A DNA stretch of 64,000 nucleotides from Actinomadura sp. NBRC 104412 (GTDB lineage Bacteria; Actinomycetota; Actinomycetes; Streptosporangiales; Streptosporangiaceae), in contig NZ_BSTM01000001.1 of the NCBI RefSeq assembly GCF_030269515.1, positions 248,001-312,000 on the forward strand, read 5' to 3'. Numbering within the stretch: position 1 is the first letter of the stretch; every line of letters begins with the position of its first letter. This document shows, in pieces, positions 52,126 to 60,051 of this stretch. A model generated the notes under the pieces. It had not been told where the DNA came from. It did not search any database and saw only the letters and a program-made list of their open reading frames with translations. Position numbers and translations under genes: made by a program.

Positions 52126-52571
52126 ATGAGCGGACACGCGCAGTGGGACGCCGCCGAGATCCGCCAAGCGTGGCTTCGCCGCGCGTCGTCCACACGGCCC
52201 GCCGACCGTCCGGCGGCGGAGGCCGCCATCTCCGCGCTCTACCGTCTGGTCGGGCTCGGACCACCCCGCTTCCACTGGGTTCCGTCCCCGCTCACGTCCG
52301 CGAGGCCGGGCTGCGGCTGGTCGCGTCCGCGCCCGACCCGGGCAACCCCGGCGGCGAGCTGAAACTCTACGGCGTCTCCGGGCACACCAAAGTGCTGCTC
52401 GCCGTCAACGGCTCGGTCGAACGCGACGGGACCCGCCGCCAGTACGGCCTGACCGTGCCCGGGTCCATCGGCGACCCGGTGGCCGCCGCCGCGTGGACCT
52501 ACGACCTGTCCGCCAGCTCACCGAACCCTCGCCGCACGCCCGGCCGCCGTCGCGATCGGGCCGGCGGCTAG
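52126..52571 (+). pseudogene. DUF6745-like gene with internal deletion and frameshift
   Basis: The 5' end reads as the N-terminus of DUF6745-type proteins (EIRQAWLRRASSTRPADRPAA, then AISALYRLVGLGPPRFHWVPSP), in frame to about 52285. The 3' part, in another frame from about 52283, reads like the C-terminus of the same kind of protein (AGLRLVASAPDPGNPGGELKLY, VNGSVERDGTRRQYGLTVPG, then DPVAAAAWTYDL). Members are usually several hundred residues, so the central part is missing. The final codons after WTYDLSA also look scrambled, perhaps a second frameshift. Confidence 0.6.
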
Positions 52572-52581
52572 ATTCGGGCAC

Positions 52582-53559
52582 ATGAGGCGATATGTGATCA
52601 TCGGTGCCGGGGCGATCGGCGCGACCGTGGCGGCGCAACTGACCCTGGCCGGGGTTCCGGCGGTGCTGATCGCGCGCGGGGAGAACGGCGCCGTGCTGCG
52701 CCGCGACGGGTTGCTCTACGTCCGTCACGAGGGTGAGCGGCGGGTGGCGCTGGAGGTCGCGGGCGGCCCGGACGAGGTCGACCTGGAGGAGGGCGACGTC
52801 CTGGTCCTGGCCACCAAGTCCCAGGACACCGAGCGGGCCTTGCAGGACTGGGCGCACCGCCCGGTGCGGGGCGCCGAGACCGTCCCGATCCTGACCCTGC
52901 AGAACGGGCTGGAGAACGAGCGGACGGCGCTGCGCCGCTTCCCGCTGGTCCTGGGCGCGGTGGTGTGGCTGCCCGCGAGCCACCTGGCGCCGGGCGAGGT
53001 CGTGGCACGTGCCAAGCCCGTGACCGGCGCCTTCTGGATCGGCCGGTACCCCTCCGGCCACTCCCCCGTCGCCGACGACGTCGCCGCCGACCTGCGCACG
53101 GCCGGTTTCCACGCCGGGACGGTGCCCGACATCGTCTCCTGGAAGGCCGCCAAGCTCCTGAGCAACCTGGTGAACGCGCTCGACGCCCTCTACGCCCCCA
53201 GCGACCTGCGCGACCAGGCCGCCGAGGCGCTGCGCGCGGAGGGGCGGCGCGCCCTGGAGGCACACGGCATCGAACCCGCCACGCTCATCGAGGAGGCCGC
53301 CGAGGTGCGCGCCGACGTCGTGGCGTCCGACATCCCCGGCCGTCCCGCCCAGCACAGTTCCACCTGGCAGAGCCTGGCCAGGGCGGGCAGCGTCGAGACC
53401 GATCACCTGAACGGGGAGATCGTGCTGCTGGCGCGGCTGGCCGGTCAGGAGGCCCCGCTGAACGAGGCCGTCCAGAGGAGGATCGCGAGGGCGGCACGGG
53501 AGGGCGTCGCGGCCGGTTCCCTCACCGACGAGGACCTCAAGCGCGACCTCGGGTACTGA
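52582..53559 (+). CDS. 2-dehydropantoate 2-reductase family protein (ApbA/PanE-like)
   Basis: A 325-aa NAD(P)-dependent ketoreductase. N-terminal nucleotide motif YVIIGAGAIGATVAAQLTLAG near residues 4-24, catalytic region SWKAAKLLSNLVNALDALY near 188-206 with the conserved Lys/Asn, C-terminal helical domain from about 170. True PanE reduces ketopantoate for CoA synthesis, but actinomycetes carry several paralogues with other substrates. It lies 10 bp after the DUF6745 relic. Confidence 0.88.
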   Translation: MRRYVIIGAGAIGATVAAQLTLAGVPAVLIARGENGAVLRRDGLLYVRHEGERRVALEVAGGPDEVDLEEGDVLVLATKSQDTERALQDWAHRPVRGAETVPILTLQNGLENERTALRRFPLVLGAVVWLPASHLAPGEVVARAKPVTGAFWIGRYPSGHSPVADDVAADLRTAGFHAGTVPDIVSWKAAKLLSNLVNALDALYAPSDLRDQAAEALRAEGRRALEAHGIEPATLIEEAAEVRADVVASDIPGRPAQHSSTWQSLARAGSVETDHLNGEIVLLARLAGQEAPLNEAVQRRIARAAREGVAAGSLTDEDLKRDLGY

Positions 53560-53639
53560 CGGCTCGCGCGGGCCGGGCCGCCGTGCGAGCCCGTGCTGCG
53601 CGCGCACGTCGGCTCGGACGGTCTGGAACGATCGGCTGC

Positions 53640-54137
53640 ATGCGGCAGGTATCGGTAGGGCGTCGGCTGCTCGCGCGGGTGTGGCGGATGCTGAGCGGGC
53701 GCGTCCAATGGCGGGTGGCGCGGATCAGGCACCGGACGTTCCTGGTCTACGCCGCCGGGATCGTCCGGGACGAGGAGGGGCGGATCCTGCTGCTGCGGCA
53801 CCGGCTGTGGCCTCCGTACCGGGCGTGGGGGCTGCCGGGCGGTTACGTCAACGCGGGCGAACGGCTGGAGGACGGCGTCGCACGCGAAGTGCGGGAGGAG
53901 ACGGGGCTCCAGGTGAAGGTGGCGGGGCCGCCGGTGTGGCTGGCCAGCGGCTTCCGATTCCGCGTCGAGGCGTACTACGAGGCCGAGCTCGTCGGCGGCC
54001 GGCTCGATCTGGACCCGGGCGAGATCCTGGACGGCCGCTGGTACGCGGTGGACGGGCTGCCGGAGGAGATGTCGCCTCGCCTGCGGGACCTGCTCATCGC
54101 CCTTCCCGCGCCGGGAGGGTCGCGGAAAGGGCGATGA
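53640..54137 (+). CDS. NUDIX hydrolase
   Basis: A 165-aa NUDIX protein. The NUDIX box is GGYVNAGERLEDGVAREVREETGL near residues 75-98, with all Glu ligands present. It hydrolyses nucleoside diphosphates linked to another moiety, such as oxidised nucleotides or ADP-ribose. The first 35 residues are basic and hydrophobic. ATG 53640 has a weak ribosome site. Substrate unknown. Confidence 0.9.
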   Translation: MRQVSVGRRLLARVWRMLSGRVQWRVARIRHRTFLVYAAGIVRDEEGRILLLRHRLWPPYRAWGLPGGYVNAGERLEDGVAREVREETGLQVKVAGPPVWLASGFRFRVEAYYEAELVGGRLDLDPGEILDGRWYAVDGLPEEMSPRLRDLLIALPAPGGSRKGR

Positions 54138-54163
54138 GAACGGCGACGATGCCGGACAGGGGC

Positions 54164-55099
54164 TCAGTCCTCGGGGAAGTCCTCCGGGTCCACCGTCTCC
54201 GTGTTGGCGGGATCGCCGGAGTCCGATTCGAGGTGGATCGTCCAGTCCTTCCAGGAGATGCGGGTTGCCGTGACGGTCGTGCGGTAGCCGATCGGGTCCT
54301 TGAAGCGCTCGAACGCGCATTCCCGGCCGAAGGTCCGGGCCTTGGCGTCCCAGTCGGTGCCCTCGGCGATGTAGACGGTGTACTTGCCGTCCGGAATACC
54401 CCTGACGGTGGTCTTCTTACCGCTGCGGACGTAGACGGACAGGAAGGTCTTCTTGCCCTTGGCCAGGGCGACCACGGCGTCATCGCCGCCGCCTCTGACG
54501 ATGAGCGAGCCGCGCCCGCCGCGCCTGCCGGAGTGGATCAGCTTCCCGTTGGACGGGCGCTTGGACCGCTTCTGACCGGCGGCCGGCACGGCCAGTTCGA
54601 CGGCGCCGCCGGGGAGCTTGGCCTCCAGCGCCGTGATGCCGGTGCGGAGGGCCGTGGCGCCGTCGGTGTCGCCCACCCTGGCCCTCACCGCGCCGCCGGT
54701 GCACAGGTGCCGGCCGTCCACCAGGTCGGCGACGACGTTCAGATCGGCGTAGGTCCGCTGCAACGCGAGGAGCAGATTCGTATGCTCCCGCGCGGTCGCC
54801 GGGGGCGGTGTCACGGCCCGCAGCGCGTTCGCGGTCTGGCCCGTCGCCTGCCGGACCGCGGTGACCCGGCCTTCCAGGCCCTTGTACCCCTTGGCCTTGT
54901 CGAGTTCCTTCAACGCCGACTGCAAAGGCTTGACCGCGCTCGCCACCCTGGACTCGTACTCCTGGAGGGATATGGGCCTGACGGATGGGCCGCCGGACGC
55001 CCTTCCCTCGATGTCCGAACCGGCCGAACAGGCCCCGGAACAGAGCGTGCCCGACACGAGGACCGCGCCCCAGGCCGCTCCGCGCAAAGTGATCATCAT
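54164..55099 (-). CDS. Secreted hypothetical lipoprotein
   Basis: A 311-aa protein with a lipoprotein-like signal (hydrophobic GAAWGAVLVSGTLCSGAC, Cys near 24). The mature part has a helical region (EYESRVASAVKPLQSALKELDKAKGYKG near 43-70) and a C-terminal beta-rich half (DAVVALAKGKKTFLSVYVRSGKKTTVRGIPDGKYTVYIAEG). No recognised domain. ATG 55099 or 55096 may start; there is no clear ribosome site. Its final gene segment lies 26 bp from the NUDIX gene end. Confidence 0.7.
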   Translation of the reverse strand: MMITLRGAAWGAVLVSGTLCSGACSAGSDIEGRASGGPSVRPISLQEYESRVASAVKPLQSALKELDKAKGYKGLEGRVTAVRQATGQTANALRAVTPPPATAREHTNLLLALQRTYADLNVVADLVDGRHLCTGGAVRARVGDTDGATALRTGITALEAKLPGGAVELAVPAAGQKRSKRPSNGKLIHSGRRGGRGSLIVRGGGDDAVVALAKGKKTFLSVYVRSGKKTTVRGIPDGKYTVYIAEGTDWDAKARTFGRECAFERFKDPIGYRTTVTATRISWKDWTIHLESDSGDPANTETVDPEDFPED

Positions 55100-55249
55100 G
55101 GAATTATGGTCGCGAGAATCTCTCACCGACCCGCGCGGGCGCGGCCGGATCGGGCCAACGCGCCGACGCCGTCCGGGGCCTGATCCGGCCTGGGCCGAGG
55201 GGTTGACGGGCGCCCGGGTCAACGGGACGCTGTGCATTCACCGGGCTCA

Positions 55250-55289
55250 TGGGAGCGCTCCCATAGCTGGGAGCATGGGAGCGCTCCCA
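55250..55289 (+). promoter_or_regulatory. Two CebR/CelR operator boxes upstream of GH6 cellulase
   Basis: The perfect 14-bp palindrome TGGGAGCGCTCCCA occurs twice, at 55250-55263 and 55276-55289, with centres 26 bp apart. This is the known binding site of the LacI-family cellobiose-responsive repressor CebR/CelR. The second copy ends 27 bp before the cellulase ATG, well placed for cooperative repression relieved by cello-oligosaccharides. Confidence 0.92.
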
Positions 55290-55319
55290 CACCCCAGCGC
55301 CCACCCATGAGGGAGCATG

Positions 55320-56540
55320 ATGAAACCACGTCCCGGCCTTCCGGCCGCCGCGGCGGCCCTGCTCTTTTCCCTGCTCGTCACCCTGCTGGGCAGCGCCGCG
55401 CCCGCACAGGCGACGACCCGGTCCCATGACCCGCTCGACCGCCACACCCGTTTCTACGTCGAACCCGAGACCAACGCCGGGAACCAGGCGAGGATCTGGG
55501 CGAAGGCCGGACGCGCCGAGGACGCGAAGCACATGCGGGCCCTCTCCAAGGTCTCGCAGGCGGTCTGGTTCACCAGCGGCACGCCCGCGGAGGTCCGCAA
55601 GTCCGTCCAGGCCACGATGCGGCAGGCGGTGCGGCAGCGGTCGGTGCCCGTCCTGGTCGCGTACTACGTCCCGGGACGGGACTGTTCCCAGTACTCGGCC
55701 GGCGGCGCGCCCAGCGAGCAGGCGTACCGGGAATGGATCAAGGCGTTCGCGTCCGCGGTCGGCGGCCACAGGGCCGTCGTGATCGTCGAGCCGGACGGGC
55801 TCGCGCTGCTGTCCAGCGAGCCCTGGTGCGGCGAGGGCGGCGGCGGCTCCACCGGCCTCCCCGAGGACTTCTCCCTGGTCGACCAGCGCTTCCGCGAGAT
55901 CAACTACGCGGTCGACACCTTCCGGCGGCTTCCGCGTACCGCGGTCTACATCGACGCGGGCCACTCCGCGTGGCAGCAGCTCAACGACTACGACGCGGGC
56001 TTCGGCGTGCCCAGCCAACAGCTCGGCATGGCCAGCCGCCTGCTGCGCGGCGGCATCGCCAAGGCGGACGGCTTCTTCCTCAACGTGTCCAACTACCGCA
56101 CGACCGCGGAGCTGACCGCGTACGGCACGGACCTGGCGAAGTGCCTGCGCCACCGGCAGACCACAGGCGCGGCGACGTGCTCGCAGGAGGACTTGGCGCG
56201 CGTCACGTCCGACCCGCGCAAGCTCACCCACTTCGTGCTCGACACCAGCCGCAACGGCCTCGGCCCCTGGACGCCCCCGCCCGGGAAGTACACCGACGCC
56301 CAGGACTGGTGCAACCCGCCCGGACGCGCCCTGGGAGCCCGCCCGACCACCCGCACCGGCAACGGCCTCATCGACGCGTTCCTCTGGGTGAAGCGCCCCG
56401 GTGAGTCCGATGGCCAATGCACACGCGGCACGGCCGGACCCGAGGACCCCGAGTACGGCATCGTCGATCCGCCCGCCGGCGCGTGGTGGCCCGACTACGC
56501 CCTCGGCCTCGCCCAGCGAGCCGTTCCACCGCTGAACTGA
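55320..56540 (+). CDS. Secreted glycoside hydrolase family 6 cellulase
   Basis: A 406-aa enzyme (407 if the adjacent ATG 55317 is used). Sec signal with cleavage near residues 31-33 (AQA), catalytic GH6 domain thereafter. Signature 1 VAYYVPGRDCSQ (acid Asp in RDC) near 111-122 and signature 2 VVIVEPDG near 148-155 are present. No cellulose-binding module. It hydrolyses cellulose from within or from the non-reducing end outside the cell. GGGAG precedes the start. Two CebR boxes upstream indicate induction by cellobiose. Confidence 0.93.
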   Translation: MKPRPGLPAAAAALLFSLLVTLLGSAAPAQATTRSHDPLDRHTRFYVEPETNAGNQARIWAKAGRAEDAKHMRALSKVSQAVWFTSGTPAEVRKSVQATMRQAVRQRSVPVLVAYYVPGRDCSQYSAGGAPSEQAYREWIKAFASAVGGHRAVVIVEPDGLALLSSEPWCGEGGGGSTGLPEDFSLVDQRFREINYAVDTFRRLPRTAVYIDAGHSAWQQLNDYDAGFGVPSQQLGMASRLLRGGIAKADGFFLNVSNYRTTAELTAYGTDLAKCLRHRQTTGAATCSQEDLARVTSDPRKLTHFVLDTSRNGLGPWTPPPGKYTDAQDWCNPPGRALGARPTTRTGNGLIDAFLWVKRPGESDGQCTRGTAGPEDPEYGIVDPPAGAWWPDYALGLAQRAVPPLN

Positions 56541-56594
56541 CCCCGAACGGCGGCGAGGGCCGCCACATCCCACCGTCGCCCCACCGTTTCGGCC

Positions 56595-57881
56595 ATGATC
56601 AGCAGGCCGGTGTACCGCGGGCTGCTGGGAAGGGCGGGGTCGGTGAGGCGACGGTGGTCGGTCTGCCTGGTGGCGGGCGGGTCGTGGGCCGCGCTGTGCG
56701 GCGCGGTTCCGGCGGTCGCGGACGCCACGACCGCCGGGGTGACCGCGCCGGAGTACACCTTCACCGCGAAGGTGGCGCCGGGTGTGACGTTCCGGACGTT
56801 CGCCACCTCGGGGATCGGCGGCCCCGCCCTCGGCGACCTCATGACGATCGACCTGCGCGACCCACGGGTCGAGGTGGGACTGCTGCGCCCGCCGGTGGTC
56901 GCCGCCCGCCGAACGGTGTCGTCGATGGCCAACGCCCGGCACGCCGTCGGCGGCGTGAACGGCGACTTCTTCAATATCGGCTTCAATATCGGCAACACCC
57001 AGCCGGGCGTCGAGGCGACCGGGTCGCCGGTCGGGCCCGAGGTGGACGACGGGCGCCCGCTCAAGGCCGCGGTCCCGGCCGGCCAGCGGTTCGGCCCGGA
57101 ACTGCCGCCGGCCACGACCACCGAGGACGTCATCGGCGTGGGCGAGGACGAGCGCGCGCACGTGGCACGGCTGACCCTGCAAGGGACGATCCGTTCCCGC
57201 AAAGCCACGCTGCCGCTGCGCGGGCTCAACCAGTACGCGTTGCCGGTCGGCGGTGCCGGGGCGTTCACCAGCGACTGGGGCGGCGTGTCACGCCGGCGCG
57301 CGGTGTGCGGCAGCGACACCGACAGGGACGACCCGTGCAGCACCGACACCGCCGAGGTCACCGTGCGGCGTGGCGCGGTCGTCAAGGTCGAGGAGGCGGT
57401 GGGCGCGGGCGCCATACCGCCTGACACGACGGTCCTGGTCGGGCGCGAGAAGGCCGCCGGAGCGCTGCGGACGCTGCGTCCCGGCGACCGGGTGAGCGTC
57501 CGGTACCGGTTCACCGGCCCCGAGCGGTTCCGCTTCGCCCTCGGCGGGTTCCCGATCCTCCGGGACGGCGTGCCGCTCGACGGGCTCGACACCCGCCGGC
57601 CGGCGCCCCGTACGGCGGCCGGGGTCGGCGGGGACGGCCGGTACCTGTACCTGGTGGTCGTGGACGGCAGGTCGGCGCGCAGCGGCGGGCTGACCGTCGC
57701 CGAGCTGGCCGGCCTGCTCGACCGGGCCGGCGCGGACGACGCGGTGAACCTGGACGGCGGCGGCTCCTCGACGTTCGTCGCGCGCCTCCCCGGCGAGCCG
57801 TCCGCGACCGTCCGGAACGTGCCCTCCGACGGGACGGAGCGCGCCGTCGCCAACGGGATCGGGGTGTTCACCCGCCGCTGA
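56595..57881 (+). CDS. Secreted NAGPA-domain (phosphodiester glycosidase) protein
   Basis: A 428-aa protein with an N-terminal signal peptide (hydrophobic SVCLVAGGSWAALCGAVPAVADA, cleavage near 43). The NAGPA domain (DUF2233) carries GGVNGDFFNIG near 117-127 and AVNLDGGGSSTFVARLPG near 383-400. NAGPA proteins hydrolyse N-acetylglucosamine phosphodiesters in animals; bacterial members are thought to act on wall or teichoic-acid phosphodiesters. It lies 54 bp after the GH6 gene and may share its transcript. Confidence 0.88.
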   Translation: MISRPVYRGLLGRAGSVRRRWSVCLVAGGSWAALCGAVPAVADATTAGVTAPEYTFTAKVAPGVTFRTFATSGIGGPALGDLMTIDLRDPRVEVGLLRPPVVAARRTVSSMANARHAVGGVNGDFFNIGFNIGNTQPGVEATGSPVGPEVDDGRPLKAAVPAGQRFGPELPPATTTEDVIGVGEDERAHVARLTLQGTIRSRKATLPLRGLNQYALPVGGAGAFTSDWGGVSRRRAVCGSDTDRDDPCSTDTAEVTVRRGAVVKVEEAVGAGAIPPDTTVLVGREKAAGALRTLRPGDRVSVRYRFTGPERFRFALGGFPILRDGVPLDGLDTRRPAPRTAAGVGGDGRYLYLVVVDGRSARSGGLTVAELAGLLDRAGADDAVNLDGGGSSTFVARLPGEPSATVRNVPSDGTERAVANGIGVFTRR

Positions 57882-57903
57882 CGACGGCGCGCGCCTCACC
57901 GGC

Positions 57904-58281
57904 TCAGGCGGCCTGGTCGTCGTCGATGACGACCAGGCGGGCGAACCCGGCGCCGATCACGGCGTTCACCGGGACGGAAGCGACGACCTGGTAGGACTGC
58001 GGGCCGTCCGCCGCCACCGTGTCGCCGCGCACCGGCACCTGGAGCTCGGGCGCCGCGTCGCGGACGGGCAGCGGCTCGTCCAGCCGCAGCGTCACGCGAT
58101 GGCCGCCGCCCTGGAACGCCTCGATCGTCCAGTCCTTCGAGGGGGACGGCACCGGGGCCGCGTACGCGGTCCCACCGGCCACGAGCGCCGACACCAGCGC
58201 GACACCGGCGACCGCGGATCTCAACGCCGAGCCCCGCGCGGATCCGCGGGCCCGTTCGCGGGCACGCGGGAAGAGGGACAT
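57904..58281 (-). CDS. Small secreted hypothetical protein
   Basis: A 125-aa protein with a Sec signal (Arg-rich start, core SAVAGVALVSALVAGGTAYAA, cleavage near residue 40). The mature part is a single beta-rich segment (KDWTIEAFQGGGHRVTLRLDEPLPVRD) of unknown fold. AAAGGAACG precedes ATG 58281. It ends in a 3' hairpin shared with the convergent NAGPA gene. Confidence 0.75.
   Translation of the reverse strand: MSLFPRARERARGSARGSALRSAVAGVALVSALVAGGTAYAAPVPSPSKDWTIEAFQGGGHRVTLRLDEPLPVRDAAPELQVPVRGDTVAADGPQSYQVVASVPVNAVIGAGFARLVVIDDDQAA
57911..57938. terminator. Bidirectional hairpin between NAGPA gene and small secreted protein gene
   Basis: GCCTGGTCGTC (57911-57921) and GACGACCAGGC (57928-57938) form an 11-bp perfect stem with a 6-base loop. 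It overlaps the last codons of the minus-strand gene, starts 30 bp after the plus-strand stop, and could end both transcripts. Confidence 0.5.
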
Positions 58282-58483
58282 AGGGCGTTCCTTTCGACTG
58301 GTTTCGGTCGAAAAGATTCCAAATGACGATCTTGGCCGATTACGTCCGCGTTGCACGGCGGTAAAAGATCTCTACGGGGCCGTAGATTCACGTCTCACGC
58401 ACACCGTGTTGACGCTGTGGCGCACGGTGCGGAAACCTCGGAGTCAACGCCGTTCAACCCCCCGGACCGGAGGTAGGAACCCG

Positions 58484-59536
58484 GTGAGCGCGTCGCCCGG
58501 CTGGTATCCGGATCCGCACTGGATGGGACGCGAGCGCTACTGGGACGGCCGAGCCTGGACCGACCGGTCACGCCTCTGGGAAGGCAACCGCGGCCCGGCC
58601 CCGTCCGCTCCCCCGACACCCGCTCAGCCGGCACCCACTCAGCCGGCACTCGCCCGCCCGGCGCCCGTTCGGCCGGCGCCCGTTCAGCGGGCGCCCCGCG
58701 CCGTCGACGCCCCGCCCCGGGCATCCGCCGCGCGTCCGCCCCGATCCGCGACACCGGCGCTGACCCTCCTCACCGCCCTGGCGACGGAGATGGCGATCGT
58801 CGGTCCGGTCGCGGTGGCGCTGCACCTGCGCTGGCCCGTCTGGGGCGCGGCGGTGCCCTTCCTGCTCTGGTGGACGGTGGCCCTGCTCCCGTACCGGCCA
58901 CGCTCGAAGACGCCCCACCGCGAACCGGACGGCAAGGAACTGGCGCGCCTGGCCGACCCCTGGCGGCATGTCCTCCACCGGGCCGGGCTGGACCCGCGCG
59001 ACCACCGCGTCCTCCTCACCGACCGCGACACGCTGAACGCCTGCGCGACCACCGGTCACGACATCGTGGTCACCGAGCGGTCGGCCCGTACCCTGGCGCC
59101 CAACCAGCTCGAAGCGGTGCTCGCGCACGAGCTGGGCCACCGGTCCACCGCGTCCTTCACCCGCCTGACCTGGCCGAGCAGGCTGCTGTGGTGGACGCTC
59201 AGCGCCTTATGGACACCGGTCGGGCCCATGTGGAGACGGGCGGTCGCATGGCACCGTCCCATCGGCTTTCTGCTGGTCTTCCTGCTCGCCGCCCTCGCCA
59301 CCGCGGTGACCGTCATCGCCGTTGTGCCCGCCGCCCTGACCCATGCCCTGCACCGCGCGGCACGCCCGCTGACCGACCGCACCGAGTTCCAGGCCGACGA
59401 CTTCGCCGTACGCCTCGGCCTGGGCCCCGGCCTTCTCGCGGCGATAGAGCACCGGCTGGAGGCCACGCCCGCCGACAAGCCCCTGCCCCCGCGCCTGCTG
59501 CGCCGGGCCGAGCGCCTGCGCCGCCGACTCGCCTGA
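58484..59536 (+). CDS. DUF2510 / M48-family metalloprotease membrane protein
   Basis: A 350-aa protein. Residues 1-25 are a DUF2510 domain (ASPGWYPDP, YWDGRAWT). A Pro-rich low-complexity segment (about 35-90; repeats of QPAPTQPAL and RPAPV kind) follows, then two hydrophobic helices, then the M48 zinc motif HELGH near 206 (LAHELGHRST) with a further ligand in the FQADDFAVRLG segment near 305. It is a membrane-anchored peptidase of unknown substrate. GTG 58484 follows GGAGG at a 9-base distance. Confidence 0.85.
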   Translation: MSASPGWYPDPHWMGRERYWDGRAWTDRSRLWEGNRGPAPSAPPTPAQPAPTQPALARPAPVRPAPVQRAPRAVDAPPRASAARPPRSATPALTLLTALATEMAIVGPVAVALHLRWPVWGAAVPFLLWWTVALLPYRPRSKTPHREPDGKELARLADPWRHVLHRAGLDPRDHRVLLTDRDTLNACATTGHDIVVTERSARTLAPNQLEAVLAHELGHRSTASFTRLTWPSRLLWWTLSALWTPVGPMWRRAVAWHRPIGFLLVFLLAALATAVTVIAVVPAALTHALHRAARPLTDRTEFQADDFAVRLGLGPGLLAAIEHRLEATPADKPLPPRLLRRAERLRRRLA

Positions 59537-59593
59537 GGCACGCCGCCGTCCCTCGCTTGCGACCGGCCGGCGACAGGCATTAGGACTGGTCAC

Positions 59594-60046
59594 ATGGCAT
59601 TGGGCTGGAAGCTGGTCATCGACAGCGTGAACGCACCCGTCATCGCGGACTTCTGGGCCGCGGCGCTGGAGTACGAGGTGGAGGATCCCACCCCGCTCAT
59701 CGAGCAACTGCTCGCGGCGGGGCGTATCGACGCCGAGGCGGTCACCGAGCATGGCGGTCGTAAGATCTTCCGGGGCTACTCGGCGATCCGGCACCCCGAC
59801 GACCCGTTCGACGAGACCAGCGGCATCGGCCACGGCCGGCGACTGCTGTTCCAGGACGTTCCCGAGCGCAAGACCGTCAAGAACCGCCTGCACATCGACG
59901 TCCACAGCGGGCCGGGCGGCTTGGACGACCTGGTCGAGCGCCTGGAAAGCCTGGGCGCGACCCGCGTCCGCGAAGTGGACAAGGGTCCCGCCGGTCACTG
60001 GTGGCTCATGCGGGACCCCGAAGGCAACGAGTTCTGCGCCGCCTGA
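59594..60046 (+). CDS. VOC (glyoxalase/dioxygenase superfamily) protein
   Basis: A 150-aa VOC-fold protein in the actinomycete glyoxalase-like clade: GWKLVIDSVNAPVIADFWAAALEYE at the N-terminus and a second module RLHIDVHSGPGG, with WLMRDPEGNEFC at the end (metal-site Glu). Function unknown; members bind or detoxify small molecules. Its stop lies 5 bp from the end of the convergent 739-aa gene. Confidence 0.88.
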   Translation: MALGWKLVIDSVNAPVIADFWAAALEYEVEDPTPLIEQLLAAGRIDAEAVTEHGGRKIFRGYSAIRHPDDPFDETSGIGHGRRLLFQDVPERKTVKNRLHIDVHSGPGGLDDLVERLESLGATRVREVDKGPAGHWWLMRDPEGNEFCAA

Positions 60047-60051
60047 GCCCG

